64,000 nt of DNA from contig NZ_BBQT01000007.1 in the NCBI RefSeq assembly GCF_001570625.1, positions 61,775-125,774 of the forward strand, in the 5' to 3' direction. The translations under genes and the position numbers were made by a program. The DNA is from Syntrophomonas wolfei subsp. methylbutyratica. GTDB lineage: Bacteria > Bacillota > Syntrophomonadia > Syntrophomonadales > Syntrophomonadaceae. Below the pieces are notes generated by a model, which searched no databases, was not told the origin of the DNA, and was given only the letters and a program-made list of their open reading frames with translations. The stretch's first letter is position 1. Each line of letters starts with the position of its first letter. Shown one piece after another: positions 8,646 to 17,397 of this stretch.

Positions 8646-9518
8646 TTGCGTAAAATCAGAAGAGTTGTCCAGCTTATAAGCGCAATTGGGATTAATAGTT
8701 ACTATATCGGCTTTTTTAAGGGTAGCATTTATTTGGGGAATCTTAAAAAGATTTGTTGTCCGGGGCTTAATTGTAGTTCTTGCCCGGGGGCACTGCTCTC
8801 ATGCCCTTTAGCTTTGCTACAAACCAGTATAGCCGGAATAGGAACAGCCCATTACAGTTTTTTTATCTTAGGCTTTCTACTTCTAGTGGGCGTAACCCTG
8901 GGACGGTTTATCTGTGGGTGGTTCTGCCCTTTCGGTCTTATACAGGAATTACTTTTCAAAATACCTTTGCCTAAGATTTCTTGGGAAGAAAGGCTTAAAC
9001 GGCTGGAATCCTTAAAGTATGTGGTACTGGTGATTTTTGTTCTTATACTTCCCGGGTTTGGGACTTACGGGATGAGTACGGCCTTTTGCAAGTACCTTTG
9101 CCCGGTTGAGGTTTTAGAAGCCCATATTCCTATTATGATGGTTCGGCCATCTCTTATGTCGACTGTAGGACCCTGGTTTCAGTGGAAGTTATTATTGCTA
9201 ATAATATTACTGATATTAGCTCTATTCATGTTCAAGCCTTTTTGTCGATATCTTTGCCCTCTGGGTGCTATTTATTCCTGCTTTAATTCTTTTAGCTTGT
9301 ATCGCCTGGAGGTTGATGCAGATAAGTGTATAGACTGTAAGCAATGCCAGGCAGCATGCAAATTCAAAATCCCCGTCCACCAGATTCCCAATCATAGAGA
9401 GTGTATGCGTTGTAACGATTGTTTGCTTTGTCCCTCCCAGGCTCTGCAAGTTAAAACTTGCAGAAAAAGGAATATTTCCGCCGGACATGGGCTTAACTTT
9501 AAAGACTCCGGCAGATAA
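8646..9518 (+). CDS. NapH/NosR-like membrane 4Fe-4S protein
   Basis: The TTG start at 8646 follows ACGGAGGGTT. The protein has 290 residues with about five transmembrane helices, CGWFCPFG, CKYLCPVE and CRYLCPLG motifs (CxxxCP, typical of NapH/NosR/CcoG-type membrane ferredoxins) and a C-terminal pair of [4Fe-4S] motifs, CIDCKQCQAAC and CMRCNDCLLC. An additional Cys cluster (CCPGLNCSSCPG) near residue 38 is typical of the family. Such proteins take electrons from quinol and pass them across the membrane. With the FMN lipoprotein and ApbE adjacent, it is the probable entry point of electrons into an extracytosolic flavin chain. Confidence 0.85.
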   Translation: MRKIRRVVQLISAIGINSYYIGFFKGSIYLGNLKKICCPGLNCSSCPGALLSCPLALLQTSIAGIGTAHYSFFILGFLLLVGVTLGRFICGWFCPFGLIQELLFKIPLPKISWEERLKRLESLKYVVLVIFVLILPGFGTYGMSTAFCKYLCPVEVLEAHIPIMMVRPSLMSTVGPWFQWKLLLLIILLILALFMFKPFCRYLCPLGAIYSCFNSFSLYRLEVDADKCIDCKQCQAACKFKIPVHQIPNHRECMRCNDCLLCPSQALQVKTCRKRNISAGHGLNFKDSGR

Positions 9519-9573
9519 TGATTTTTCGTCAAATTTTAGTCTGGTTAAGATAAAGAAATGAAGGCGCTGGTAG

Positions 9574-10695
9574 TTGTATCTTTATATGATGGGAGAGTTT
9601 CCATTGATTTATCAGCTTTACACCAGGCTGGGAGTAATTTTACTACTATTAATTTGCTTAAGTATGCTTGGCTGTGAGGATAGCTCACTCCCACCCGAAC
9701 AGTCCGATCTACGAGAATATAGCCGGGAGAATTTCATTATGAATACCCTGGTCACCATACGGGTTTATTCCTCTGATCCAGCACTGGGGAAAAGGGCTTT
9801 GGCAGAGGCTTTTGCCGAATTTCAAAGGATAGATAAATTATCTAACCGCTTTGCAGAAAAAAACCTGCCTCATCCAGAGCTCAGTGATGTTTACCGGGTA
9901 AATAAGAATGCAGGTTTAAAGCCGGTAAAGGTTAGTAACGATACTCTGGCTATGCTCGATAGAAGCCAGTATTTTGCCGGCTTATCAGAGGGAGCCTTTG
10001 ATGTTACGGTGGGGCCATTGATGGATCTCTGGGGTTTTGGAAAGGAGCGCTATCAGGTTCCCTCGGCAACGCAATTGGAATCCGCGTTAGCATTAGTCGG
10101 ATATAAGCGGATCTTGATCAATGAAACAGAAAAGACGGTATTTCTAAGAGAAAAGGGTATGGAAATCGATTTGGGTGGCGTTGCTAAAGGATATGCTACT
10201 GATATGGCGGTGCAAAAGCTCCGGCAAATAGGCATTAAGTCAGCCATAATAAACGCTGGAGGCAGTATATATGCCCTGGGCTTAAAACCAGATGGCTCAC
10301 CCTGGCGAACCGGTATTCGAGATCCTCGTGATGTAGATAAGATTATTGCTGTTTTAGAGGTTAGAGATGCGGCGGTGGTAAGTTCCGGAGATTATGAACG
10401 CTATTTCATCAGAGATGGAGTACGTTATCATCATATTCTGGACCCAGTTACAGGTCAACCGGCCCGAAAGCTAATCAGTAGTACCATTGTAGCTCCTCAG
10501 GCTACAGATGCCGATCTGCTCTCTACCGCTATATTTGTTCTCGGTTCCAGCGAAGGGAAGAAATTAATAGAGGAAATGCCCAATACCAGTGCAGTATTGG
10601 TAGACGCTTCGGGAGTTATTAATTGCAGTACAGAACTGGCTGAGCAGATTGAATTTATAGAAGATACAGGATATCAAGTTTTAGGCAATATTTAA
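9574..10695 (+). CDS. apbE: ApbE, FAD:protein FMN transferase (lipoprotein)
   Basis: 373 residues with lipobox LSMLGC (Cys near 34). Family landmarks: MNTLVTIRVYS, GAFDVTVGPLMDLWGFG, DLGGVAKGYATD, NAGGSIYALG, SSGDYERYF and HHILDPVTGQPAR. ApbE uses FAD as donor and Mg2+ to attach FMN to a Thr of a target protein outside the membrane; the obvious target is the FMN-binding lipoprotein at 7385-8002. The start may be TTG 9574 or ATG 9586/9589; no strong ribosome site distinguishes them. Its 3' end overlaps the convergent Gx transporter gene by 4 bases. Confidence 0.92.
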   Translation: MYLYMMGEFPLIYQLYTRLGVILLLLICLSMLGCEDSSLPPEQSDLREYSRENFIMNTLVTIRVYSSDPALGKRALAEAFAEFQRIDKLSNRFAEKNLPHPELSDVYRVNKNAGLKPVKVSNDTLAMLDRSQYFAGLSEGAFDVTVGPLMDLWGFGKERYQVPSATQLESALALVGYKRILINETEKTVFLREKGMEIDLGGVAKGYATDMAVQKLRQIGIKSAIINAGGSIYALGLKPDGSPWRTGIRDPRDVDKIIAVLEVRDAAVVSSGDYERYFIRDGVRYHHILDPVTGQPARKLISSTIVAPQATDADLLSTAIFVLGSSEGKKLIEEMPNTSAVLVDASGVINCSTELAEQIEFIEDTGYQVLGNI

Positions 10696-11246
10696 AGTTG
10701 ATTCCACTGCTGAATTTCCAGCTGGCCTGATAATTTCATGTATTTTATTAGTTCTCTTAATATAAGTCCGGTAAGGAAACCGGTAGGTATAGACGAAAGC
10801 AGCATAATAGGAAGATAGTAGAAAATACCGCTGTGTTTAATTAGCAGTGCGGCCATAGCCAATTGTCCCAGATTATGAGCAGCAGCCCCACCTATACTGA
10901 TTCCCACGAGGCTAAAACCACGGTCATCATGGTGAAATATGGGGGGAAGCAGAAATAATAAGATAGCCATAAAACAAGTGGAGCTTATAGCCCCGGCAAA
11001 ACTCAAAAAGAAGGCTATATTAAATATAGTGCCACTTAGCAGGGAACCAAGCATGGTTCGTAGAAATGCAATTAAGAATGCAGTTTTGAAATCAAACAGA
11101 ACTAAAGCCAATAAGGTGATAATATTCGCCAGACCCAACTTAACGCCGGGAATTGGAAAGGGTATGGGAATAAGGGCTTCAAATAGGTGGAGAATTATGG
11201 CCAGGGACAACAAAACTGCAATAATAGTTTGCTTTCTTAAGGACAA
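10692..11246 (-). CDS. Gx transporter family membrane protein (EetB-like)
   Basis: A 184-residue, highly hydrophobic protein with about five to six transmembrane helices and the family signature PIPFPIPGVKLGLANIITL, plus a GGAAAHNLGQL element. Gx/heptaprenyl-diphosphate-synthase component I-like proteins often pair with NusG domain II proteins, and in Listeria a homologous pair (EetA/EetB) belongs to the flavin-based extracellular electron transfer locus. The start is TTG 11246 with GGAGAGG upstream. It is transcribed from the NusG-II gene 15 bases before it and converges on apbE. Confidence 0.75.
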   Translation of the reverse strand: MSLRKQTIIAVLLSLAIILHLFEALIPIPFPIPGVKLGLANIITLLALVLFDFKTAFLIAFLRTMLGSLLSGTIFNIAFFLSFAGAISSTCFMAILLFLLPPIFHHDDRGFSLVGISIGGAAAHNLGQLAMAALLIKHSGIFYYLPIMLLSSIPTGFLTGLILRELIKYMKLSGQLEIQQWNQL

Positions 11247-11261
11247 CAGAATTTCCTCTCC

Positions 11262-11636
11262 TTAATGTGAAATGGCGTCAAGCGATTCTTTATCCGGTGA
11301 TATTTTAATAATAACCCGATTAGGGATACAGGCAACTACCTGCCCAGGCCGATCAATCCAACCGGTTTTCGTGCAATAATGCTCCGGGCAAGGGGAAGAT
11401 TTCATACGGATAGCGCCAGGCTTTACTTCCACTACACTGGTACCCAGGGGGCCGGGAACTTTAATAAAGTGTTTGCTGATGGATTCATCAAGCTTTAGCT
11501 GGACAACGATATCTCCGTTAACCGAAATAACTGCTGTCAATGGGACATTTTCCCGGTAAGCCGGAAAAAAACCCCAATAGCTGAACAGAACCAGAGCCAG
11601 TACTACAGCAATAAGAATTTTATTAGCTTTATTCAT
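11262..11636 (-). CDS. NusG domain II-containing membrane-anchored protein
   Basis: 124 residues: an N-terminal transmembrane helix (about 6-25) and an extracytosolic NusG domain II recognised by CPEHYCTKTGWIDRPGQ and VVACIPNRV. Two Cys residues of CPEHYC and the later Cys are the family's conserved set. It lies upstream of, and in an operon with, the Gx family gene. In Firmicutes this pair occurs with ApbE and FMN-binding proteins, which matches the neighbourhood here. The molecular role is unknown. Confidence 0.8.
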   Translation of the reverse strand: MNKANKILIAVVLALVLFSYWGFFPAYRENVPLTAVISVNGDIVVQLKLDESISKHFIKVPGPLGTSVVEVKPGAIRMKSSPCPEHYCTKTGWIDRPGQVVACIPNRVIIKISPDKESLDAISH

Positions 11637-11832
11637 GGTAAATTCCTTTTCTCCGAATTGAGTCTAATATTCTCATTTTAGTAATTTGCTTAATTATTGA
11701 CAAGAAAGAGAATGCAACACCAAAATCGCCTAATAAGGTATAGCAGACTATTTAGTTTTATGTCAAGCAATTATAAGGGTATACCCGGAAAACAGCAAGA
11801 TGGGGAATAGCGGTAACAAAGGGTGAATAATC

Positions 11833-12408
11833 GTGAGCCTTATGCAAAAATTTCTCGATAGGTTTTCTCTTTATGATTTAATTATCATAGCTTTGTTGGC
11901 AGCTTTGGGGATTGCCACCAAATCGATAATTGTTCCCCTGGCCCATATTATTACCGGTCCCTTCTTCATCCCCTCCGGGACTGTGGCTGGCGGCTTTTAT
12001 ATGATGTGGCTGGTTCTGGGCTTTGGCATTACCGGGAGAAGGGGTACTATGACCCTTATGGGTCTGGTGCAGGCTATCCTGGTAATAGCTACCGGTATAG
12101 TTGGTTCTCACGGAGTTATCAGTTTGCTGACCTATACTATGCCTGGAATTTTGGCTGACCTGGGGTTGTTTTTGATTGGCCACCGGGTTTGTTGCCTGCC
12201 TTGTTCCTTTCTTGCAGGCCTTCTATGCAATATTACCGGCACTATTATGGTTAATTTGGTATATTTCCGTCTTCCTTTAATTCCGTTGGTCTTGAGCTTG
12301 AGTATAGCTGCTCTGTCCGGTGGCTTAGGTGGAATGCTGGCATACAAAATTTTGGAACAGATAAGAACATTTCAAAATCGGGACCAGAATGTCGGCTCTA
12401 ATCAATAG
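11833..12408 (+). CDS. ECF transporter S component, substrate unknown
   Basis: 191 residues with about six transmembrane helices and an N-terminal LYDLIIIALLAALGIA stretch typical of S components. GPFFIPSGTVAGGFYMMWLV and GSHGVISLLTYTMPGILADL mark a subgroup I recognise but whose vitamin or metal I cannot name. It heads a complete module: two ATPases and a T component follow. A TTGACA at 11697-11702 with a weak CAAAAT 18 bases later may be its promoter. Start GTG 11833 follows AAAGGGTG. Confidence 0.75.
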   Translation: MSLMQKFLDRFSLYDLIIIALLAALGIATKSIIVPLAHIITGPFFIPSGTVAGGFYMMWLVLGFGITGRRGTMTLMGLVQAILVIATGIVGSHGVISLLTYTMPGILADLGLFLIGHRVCCLPCSFLAGLLCNITGTIMVNLVYFRLPLIPLVLSLSIAALSGGLGGMLAYKILEQIRTFQNRDQNVGSNQ

Positions 12409-12429
12409 GGAACTGAGGTGCTAATTGGG

Positions 12430-13170
12430 GTGGAATCGTGCAATGAAGCGGTAGTGGTTCAGGCTCTGACTTATCAATACCACGCAAGTGGACCCTTCAT
12501 TCTTAGAGATATAGGCTTCCGGATAGACCGAGGCGAAGTCGTAGTGATTACAGGTTTGAGCGGCTGCGGCAAGAGCACCTTGTGTCTTTGCATAAGTGGG
12601 CTTATTCATCACCATCGTAATGGGGTAATAAGCGGGAAAATAATCCTGAATGGCAAGGATACAAGGGGAATGAGGGGACCGGCTCTGGCTTTGGAAGTAG
12701 GCATGGTTTTCCAGGACCCTGATACCCAGCTTTTTTCACCTGCGGTGGAGGATGAGATTGCTTTTGCTCCGGAGAACCTGTGCCTGCCACCAGAGCAGAT
12801 ACAGGAGAGGGTAAATAATGTGATTGATACCTTGGGGCTGGCCGCCTTAAGACATGCCAATCCCTATTATTTGTCAGGCGGGGAGAAACATCTGGTGGCT
12901 CTGGCGGCAGTCTTAGCCCTGGATCCGCCGGTCTTGATTCTGGATGAAGTCCTGTCCCAGCTAGATAGCCTGGGGAAAAAAAGGGTGATTGCGACCCTGG
13001 AAATATTGCGTGATAAGGGAAAGACTATTATTGCCGTAGAGCATAATTTGGAAGCGCTTGCTTTTGCCGATCGCTTTATGGTGCTTGAGGCCGGAAAATT
13101 AATCCGCTTTGACCGAACGGAAAAAATATTGGCGGATCAAGATTTTTTAATGACCAGAAGGTTAGTCTGA
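12430..13170 (+). CDS. ECF transporter ATPase (first module, ATPase 1)
   Basis: GTG 12430 is preferred because GAGGTG lies nine bases upstream; GTG 12418 is the alternative. Walker A is GLSGCGKST, Q-loop VFQDPDTQLF, signature LSGGEKHLVALAAVL and Walker B VLILDEVLSQLD, with the switch His in AVEHNLEAL. The residue after the catalytic DE is Val rather than the usual Pro, a minor change. The VFQDPDTQLFSPAVEDEIAF stretch is typical of ECF ATPases. It powers the adjacent S component together with the next ATPase. Confidence 0.85.
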   Translation: MESCNEAVVVQALTYQYHASGPFILRDIGFRIDRGEVVVITGLSGCGKSTLCLCISGLIHHHRNGVISGKIILNGKDTRGMRGPALALEVGMVFQDPDTQLFSPAVEDEIAFAPENLCLPPEQIQERVNNVIDTLGLAALRHANPYYLSGGEKHLVALAAVLALDPPVLILDEVLSQLDSLGKKRVIATLEILRDKGKTIIAVEHNLEALAFADRFMVLEAGKLIRFDRTEKILADQDFLMTRRLV

Positions 13171-13187
13171 AAAGTGAGGAGTAAGTG

Positions 13188-13877
13188 GTGTTTTTAGAAC
13201 TGAGACAGGTAGGCTTTTCTTATCCTCAAAAAACCAGTCCTGCCGTAATAGGGATTAACCTGAGCTTAAAAAAGAGTGGCATAACTGCTATTGTCGGTCC
13301 TAATGGCAGCGGCAAAAGCACCCTGACCAAGTTAATGTTAGGGATTTTACCAGCTAGCGAGGGGCAGATCTATCTGGAAGGGCGTAATATAACGGAATAT
13401 TCGTTGGCAGAAGCCGGCCGTCGCATCGGTTATGTTTCTCAGAATCCCGACCTGCAGCTTTTTTGTGCTAGTGTGGCGGAAGAAATAGCTTTCGGACTGG
13501 TCAACCAGGGTTGCGATGTGGCAACATTGGAGGAAAGAGTCAACTTTTACCTGGATTATTTTGAACTGGCTGCTTACCGGAAAAGCTTCCCATTACACTT
13601 AAGCCAGGGAGAAAAACAGCGATTGGCCATAGCGGCTGTTTTAGCCAATGAACCTGAATACTTAATTTTGGATGAGCCTACTAACGGATTGGATGCTTAC
13701 CGCAAAAGACTTCTGGAAGAATATTTGCATAAGGTAGCTGAGCTGGGGCGGGGAATACTGTTAGTTAGTCATGATATCGCTTTTGTTGATAGGATGGCAG
13801 AACGGATTATAGCTCTGGCAAATGGACAAATTCAATCGGATAGCAATCAGAGGGGAGAAGGCTATCTATGCTATTAG
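13188..13877 (+). CDS. ECF transporter ATPase (first module, ATPase 2)
   Basis: About 229 residues. Two adjacent GTG codons (13185 and 13188) are possible starts; the second has better spacing from GAGGA at 13176-13180. Walker A GPNGSGKST, Q-loop VSQNPDLQLF, signature LSQGEKQRLAIAAVL (Gln in place of the second signature Gly), Walker B YLILDEPTNGLD and switch His in LVSHDI. It overlaps the T-component gene by ten bases. It pairs with the previous ATPase as the heterodimeric motor. Confidence 0.85.
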   Translation: MFLELRQVGFSYPQKTSPAVIGINLSLKKSGITAIVGPNGSGKSTLTKLMLGILPASEGQIYLEGRNITEYSLAEAGRRIGYVSQNPDLQLFCASVAEEIAFGLVNQGCDVATLEERVNFYLDYFELAAYRKSFPLHLSQGEKQRLAIAAVLANEPEYLILDEPTNGLDAYRKRLLEEYLHKVAELGRGILLVSHDIAFVDRMAERIIALANGQIQSDSNQRGEGYLCY

Positions 13878-14593
13878 ATCCCCGAAGCAAAATGATAATG
13901 GTTATATGTATTTCCAGTCTAGCTTTGATCTATAATACCCCGGCTCGACTTCTTCAGCTTCTTCTGGTTACGCTAGTACTATTATTTATTTTTAGTTTTA
14001 ATCTGAGGGTAATTGCCGGTTACCTTAAACCTTTTGTATTCTTGATGTTTTTTCTTTTTGTAGTACAGAGTATTTTCTCGCCAGGGGATAGGGTAATTCT
14101 AGCCTTGGGACCAGTATCCCTGATAAGCATCGAAGGTGTTCTTGCAGGAGCCACTGTAGTTTTACGCTTGCTTGTTATTACAGCCGCTGCCATGCTTTTC
14201 ACTACTTTTAGTTCCCGGGACTTTATCCTGGGGTTGGTTCAGTGGAAAGTTCCTTATGAAATAGCCTTTATGGTATCCACCGCCCTGCGTTTTTTACCGC
14301 TTTTTCGGGATGAATTGAAAAATGTGCTTACAGCCATACAATTAAGGGGAGTTGATTTAAAAAAGGTGCCCTGGGGAAAAAAGATGGTGATGTATCGACG
14401 TTTGACTTTTCCTGTGGTATATAGAAATATGCTGAAAGCAGAACAATTGGCGATAGCGATGGAAGCTCGAGCTTTCAGGGCTTACCCCCAACGCACTTAT
14501 CTTAGACAACTCAATTTGCAGAGGGTTGACTATGTAGTAATACTGCTTTCCCTGCTCGTTACTTTCATCCTTATAATGCGCTACATTGGCTAA
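13868..14593 (+). CDS. ecfT: ECF transporter T component (first module)
   Basis: 241 residues with about five transmembrane helices and a short LDPRSKMIM start typical of CbiQ/EcfT proteins. The two coupling-helix motifs are visible as QLRGVD (about 159) and ARAFRA (about 202), which dock onto the ATPases. It closes the first module. No clear terminator separates it from the next ECF module 87 bases downstream, although a loose inverted repeat lies at about 14606-14647. Confidence 0.85.
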   Translation: MLLDPRSKMIMVICISSLALIYNTPARLLQLLLVTLVLLFIFSFNLRVIAGYLKPFVFLMFFLFVVQSIFSPGDRVILALGPVSLISIEGVLAGATVVLRLLVITAAAMLFTTFSSRDFILGLVQWKVPYEIAFMVSTALRFLPLFRDELKNVLTAIQLRGVDLKKVPWGKKMVMYRRLTFPVVYRNMLKAEQLAIAMEARAFRAYPQRTYLRQLNLQRVDYVVILLSLLVTFILIMRYIG

Positions 14594-14680
14594 AAGCATT
14601 ATTATGCTTGGCGGCATTTGGAGGTTTGACCTCCTATTATTTTTGGCATAAGCAGCACAATGTTATGAATGAGGTAAGTA

Positions 14681-15517
14681 GTGAAAATGGATGGAAGGAT
14701 AGAACTAATAGATGCAACGAAAGAATACAAGCATGCTGGAAGTCCTCCGGTAAGTGCATTGAACTGTGTTAACCTGAGCATCCGGCAAGGTGAATTTGTG
14801 GGGATGGTTGGCTTAAACGCTTCGGGAAAAACAACTCTGGCCCGGATGTTGAATGGGCTAATTTTACCCAGCAGGGGTAAGGTTCTGGTAAATGGGCTGG
14901 ATACTGCTGATCTTGCTCAGAAGAAAGAGATTCGACGGCTGGTGGGAATGGTTTTTCAGAATCCTGATAACCAGATTATTAACCCTATTGTTGAGGAAGA
15001 GGTGGCATTTGCTGCGGAGAATCTTAATTTATCTCCGGCCGAAGTACGCAGAAGGGTTGACTGGGCGTTAGAAGTATCAGGATTGGCGGATTTGCGCCAT
15101 CATGCTCCCCAAATGCTTTCCGGGGGACAGAAGCAAAGGCTGGCAGTAGCTGCCGTTTTGGTTATGCAGCCTTCCTACCTGGTGCTGGATGAACCGACCT
15201 CTATGCTGGATGAGGACGGGAGGTACGAACTAATAAAAACACTGCAAGATCTGAACCGGCAACAACGGCTAAGCATTATTATGATATCACATCGTATGGA
15301 AGAAGTAGCTCCGGCAGAACGGATAATCGTTCTTCATCAGGGGACTGTGTACCTGGACGGTCCTCCTGCGGAGGTCTTCCGCTCCCCGAGATTTGCGCTG
15401 GCTGGCTTGAAGCCCCCGCCTATCGCCAGGCTAACCAACAGTTTGCTCCGGCAGGGGCATCCGATTGATGACAGAATTGTTACTTTAGAGCAAATGGTGG
15501 AATTCTTATGCCGGTAA
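14681..15517 (+). CDS. ecfA1: ECF transporter ATPase EcfA1-like (second module)
   Basis: 278 residues, GTG start with GAGG six bases upstream. Walker A GLNASGKTT, Q-loop VFQNPDNQIINPIVEEEVAF, signature LSGGQKQRLAVAAVL, Walker B YLVLDEPTSMLD, switch His in MISHRMEE. The C-terminal LDGPPAEVF segment is usual for EcfA1. It overlaps the following EcfA2 gene by 10 bases. This set resembles a general-use group II ECF module, which is normally next to ribosomal genes but here follows a dedicated module. Confidence 0.88.
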   Translation: MKMDGRIELIDATKEYKHAGSPPVSALNCVNLSIRQGEFVGMVGLNASGKTTLARMLNGLILPSRGKVLVNGLDTADLAQKKEIRRLVGMVFQNPDNQIINPIVEEEVAFAAENLNLSPAEVRRRVDWALEVSGLADLRHHAPQMLSGGQKQRLAVAAVLVMQPSYLVLDEPTSMLDEDGRYELIKTLQDLNRQQRLSIIMISHRMEEVAPAERIIVLHQGTVYLDGPPAEVFRSPRFALAGLKPPPIARLTNSLLRQGHPIDDRIVTLEQMVEFLCR

Positions 15518-16377
15518 TTGAGACGAAGGAATTGACCCATATCTATTTAGCGGGAACCCCCTATGAAAAAAAAGCTTTAAATCAAGTATCTCTATCTATA
15601 AATAAAGGTGAGTTGTTTGGAATCATTGGAGCCAATGGTTCGGGTAAATCCACCCTTATTCAGCATTTCAACGGCTTGTTGACTCCTAGTTGCGGCACTG
15701 TACGAGTGTATGGAAAGGATACAGCAAATAGATCCTGCCGCAATGAGTTATGGAAAAAAGTTGGTCTGATGTTTCAGTTTCCCGAACAACAGCTTTTTGC
15801 CAGTACAGTTTTTGACGAGCTGGCTTTTGGGCTTAAGAATATGGGTTTGGAGGGTTGGGAGATAGAGAACAGGGTTGAGGAGGCCCTGCTTCAAGTTGGC
15901 TTGAACCCAAAGGAGGTTATTAAGGTACCGCCGCTGGGATTAAGTGGGGGTGCCCGTCGTCAGGTAGCTTTAGCCTGTATCCTGGCCATGCGCCCGACCA
16001 TCCTGGTTCTGGATGAACCGACCGCTGGTGTTGACCCCTCTGCTAGCGAACATATCTTAAAGGCTATCAAAAAAATGCAGCGGGAACAGCAAGCTACGGT
16101 AGTTATGGTTTCTCATTATGTTAACGATTTGATTTTCCTGGCTGATAAACTGGCTTTTCTCAAAGAGGGCAGGCTACTGAGCTATGGAGACAAGAAGACG
16201 GTTTTTAGAGATATGGCTCAATGGGATGTGAATGATCTAATTCTTCCGGAACATTTAAAATTAATGCATCGCCTGGCAGCTTACGGGCTACCGGTGAACA
16301 CCGAAATATTAACCCTGGAAGAGGCTGCTGCGGAAATAAGCAGAGTGATGGAGGAGTGGGCCAGGTGCGAGAGATGA
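15508..16377 (+). CDS. ecfA2: ECF transporter ATPase EcfA2-like (second module)
   Basis: 289 residues. Walker A GANGSGKST, Q-loop MFQFPEQQLFASTVFDELAF, signature LSGGARRQVALACIL (Ala-Arg at positions usually Gln-Lys), Walker B ILVLDEPTAGVDP and switch His in MVSHYVNDL. The FPEQQLF Q-loop is characteristic of EcfA2. Overlaps at both ends show tight coupling with EcfA1 and EcfT. Confidence 0.88.
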   Translation: MPVIETKELTHIYLAGTPYEKKALNQVSLSINKGELFGIIGANGSGKSTLIQHFNGLLTPSCGTVRVYGKDTANRSCRNELWKKVGLMFQFPEQQLFASTVFDELAFGLKNMGLEGWEIENRVEEALLQVGLNPKEVIKVPPLGLSGGARRQVALACILAMRPTILVLDEPTAGVDPSASEHILKAIKKMQREQQATVVMVSHYVNDLIFLADKLAFLKEGRLLSYGDKKTVFRDMAQWDVNDLILPEHLKLMHRLAAYGLPVNTEILTLEEAAAEISRVMEEWARCER

Positions 16378-17153
16378 TTACAGGTCAATATATTATGGGG
16401 GACTCTATCATTCACTGCCTGGATCCGCGTACTAAACTAATTGGCTGTCTGGTAGTGATTGTCGTTGCTGTCTGGCCCCGGCAGACAATTACGATACTGC
16501 TGTTTAACCTGGCTTTTATTATTATAGTCATATATTTTGCTGAGGTAGGAGTTGGCAGAGTATTGCGCGGTCTCCGGTCATTAAAGCTTATATTCCTACT
16601 TACGTTTATTTGTCAGGTTTTTCTTACTCGGGGAGATCCCCTTTGGAGCTGGGGAAGTATAGTAATTACCAGGCAGGGTATCGACCTGGGCATAAACACT
16701 TTTTTGCGATTGCTAATATTATTCTTGAGCGCCAGTCTCTTAACCATGACTACCTCTACCCTCAAAATTTCAGCTGGGCTCGAATCCTTGCTTTCCCCAT
16801 TAAAATACTTGCGTTTTCCGGTACAGCAGTTTGCCATGATAATAAACATTGCCCTGCGTTTTATTCCCACCATCACCGAAGAGGCGGAGCATATAGTTCG
16901 AGCCCAAAAATCCAGAGGGGCCCAGTTTGATTCTGGCTCATTATCCATCCGCTTGCGAACCGTAATGGCACTGTTAATTCCCCTTCTAGCTGCTTCTTTG
17001 CAGAGAGCCACCGACCTGGCTTGGGCTATGGAAAGCAGGTGTTATACTAGCGATGGTCAGATTTACAGCAGGGTGTACAAGTTGCATTTTGCTCAGAGAG
17101 ATCTTATTGCCATGGGAGTAATCTCCATTGTTTTACTATTAGCGATTTTATAA
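16374..17153 (+). CDS. ecfT: ECF transporter T component EcfT (second module)
   Basis: The start taken is ATG 16374, which overlaps the EcfA2 stop as ATGA; a GTG at 16356 would add six residues. The protein begins MITGQYIMGDSIIHCLDPRTKL, matching the EcfT N-terminus. About six transmembrane helices; coupling motifs AQKSRGAQF and AMESRCY. No S component lies in this module, so it probably serves S components encoded elsewhere. Confidence 0.87.
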   Translation: MITGQYIMGDSIIHCLDPRTKLIGCLVVIVVAVWPRQTITILLFNLAFIIIVIYFAEVGVGRVLRGLRSLKLIFLLTFICQVFLTRGDPLWSWGSIVITRQGIDLGINTFLRLLILFLSASLLTMTTSTLKISAGLESLLSPLKYLRFPVQQFAMIINIALRFIPTITEEAEHIVRAQKSRGAQFDSGSLSIRLRTVMALLIPLLAASLQRATDLAWAMESRCYTSDGQIYSRVYKLHFAQRDLIAMGVISIVLLLAIL

Positions 17154-17291
17154 CTGGAAGCTCTAATTAAGAAAAAAATAGTCAACTGATCCAGCCGAAA
17201 TCTGACTAAATGCGGTGGCTTAAAAGTGCAAAAAATGCTCGTGGAGCTGGGTGTTTTTACCAATTGCGCTTTAAAATATTTTTGCTTGAAT

Positions 17292-17320
17292 TTGACAATT
17301 TAAGTACCATAGGATACAAT
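17292..17320 (+). promoter_or_regulatory. Sigma-A-type promoter for the zinc-ribbon gene
   Basis: TTGACA (17292-17297) and TACAAT (17315-17320) are separated by 17 bases, a near-consensus vegetative promoter. It lies about 75 bases before the ATG of the only downstream gene. The remaining bases after EcfT (17154-17291) show no gene or convincing terminator. Confidence 0.7.
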
Positions 17321-17397
17321 TATTAAGCCTTGTTCTTATATATCTCCTTTTTGGGGGAAGCTAAGTCCAAGAGTATTTTCCGAAAAGGGGAAATGAA

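Noticed and set aside
10697..10712. TTGATTCCACTGC, identical to part of the R1 right end
   Set aside because: It is inside the coding end of the Gx transporter gene; 13 bases without further similarity is probably chance.
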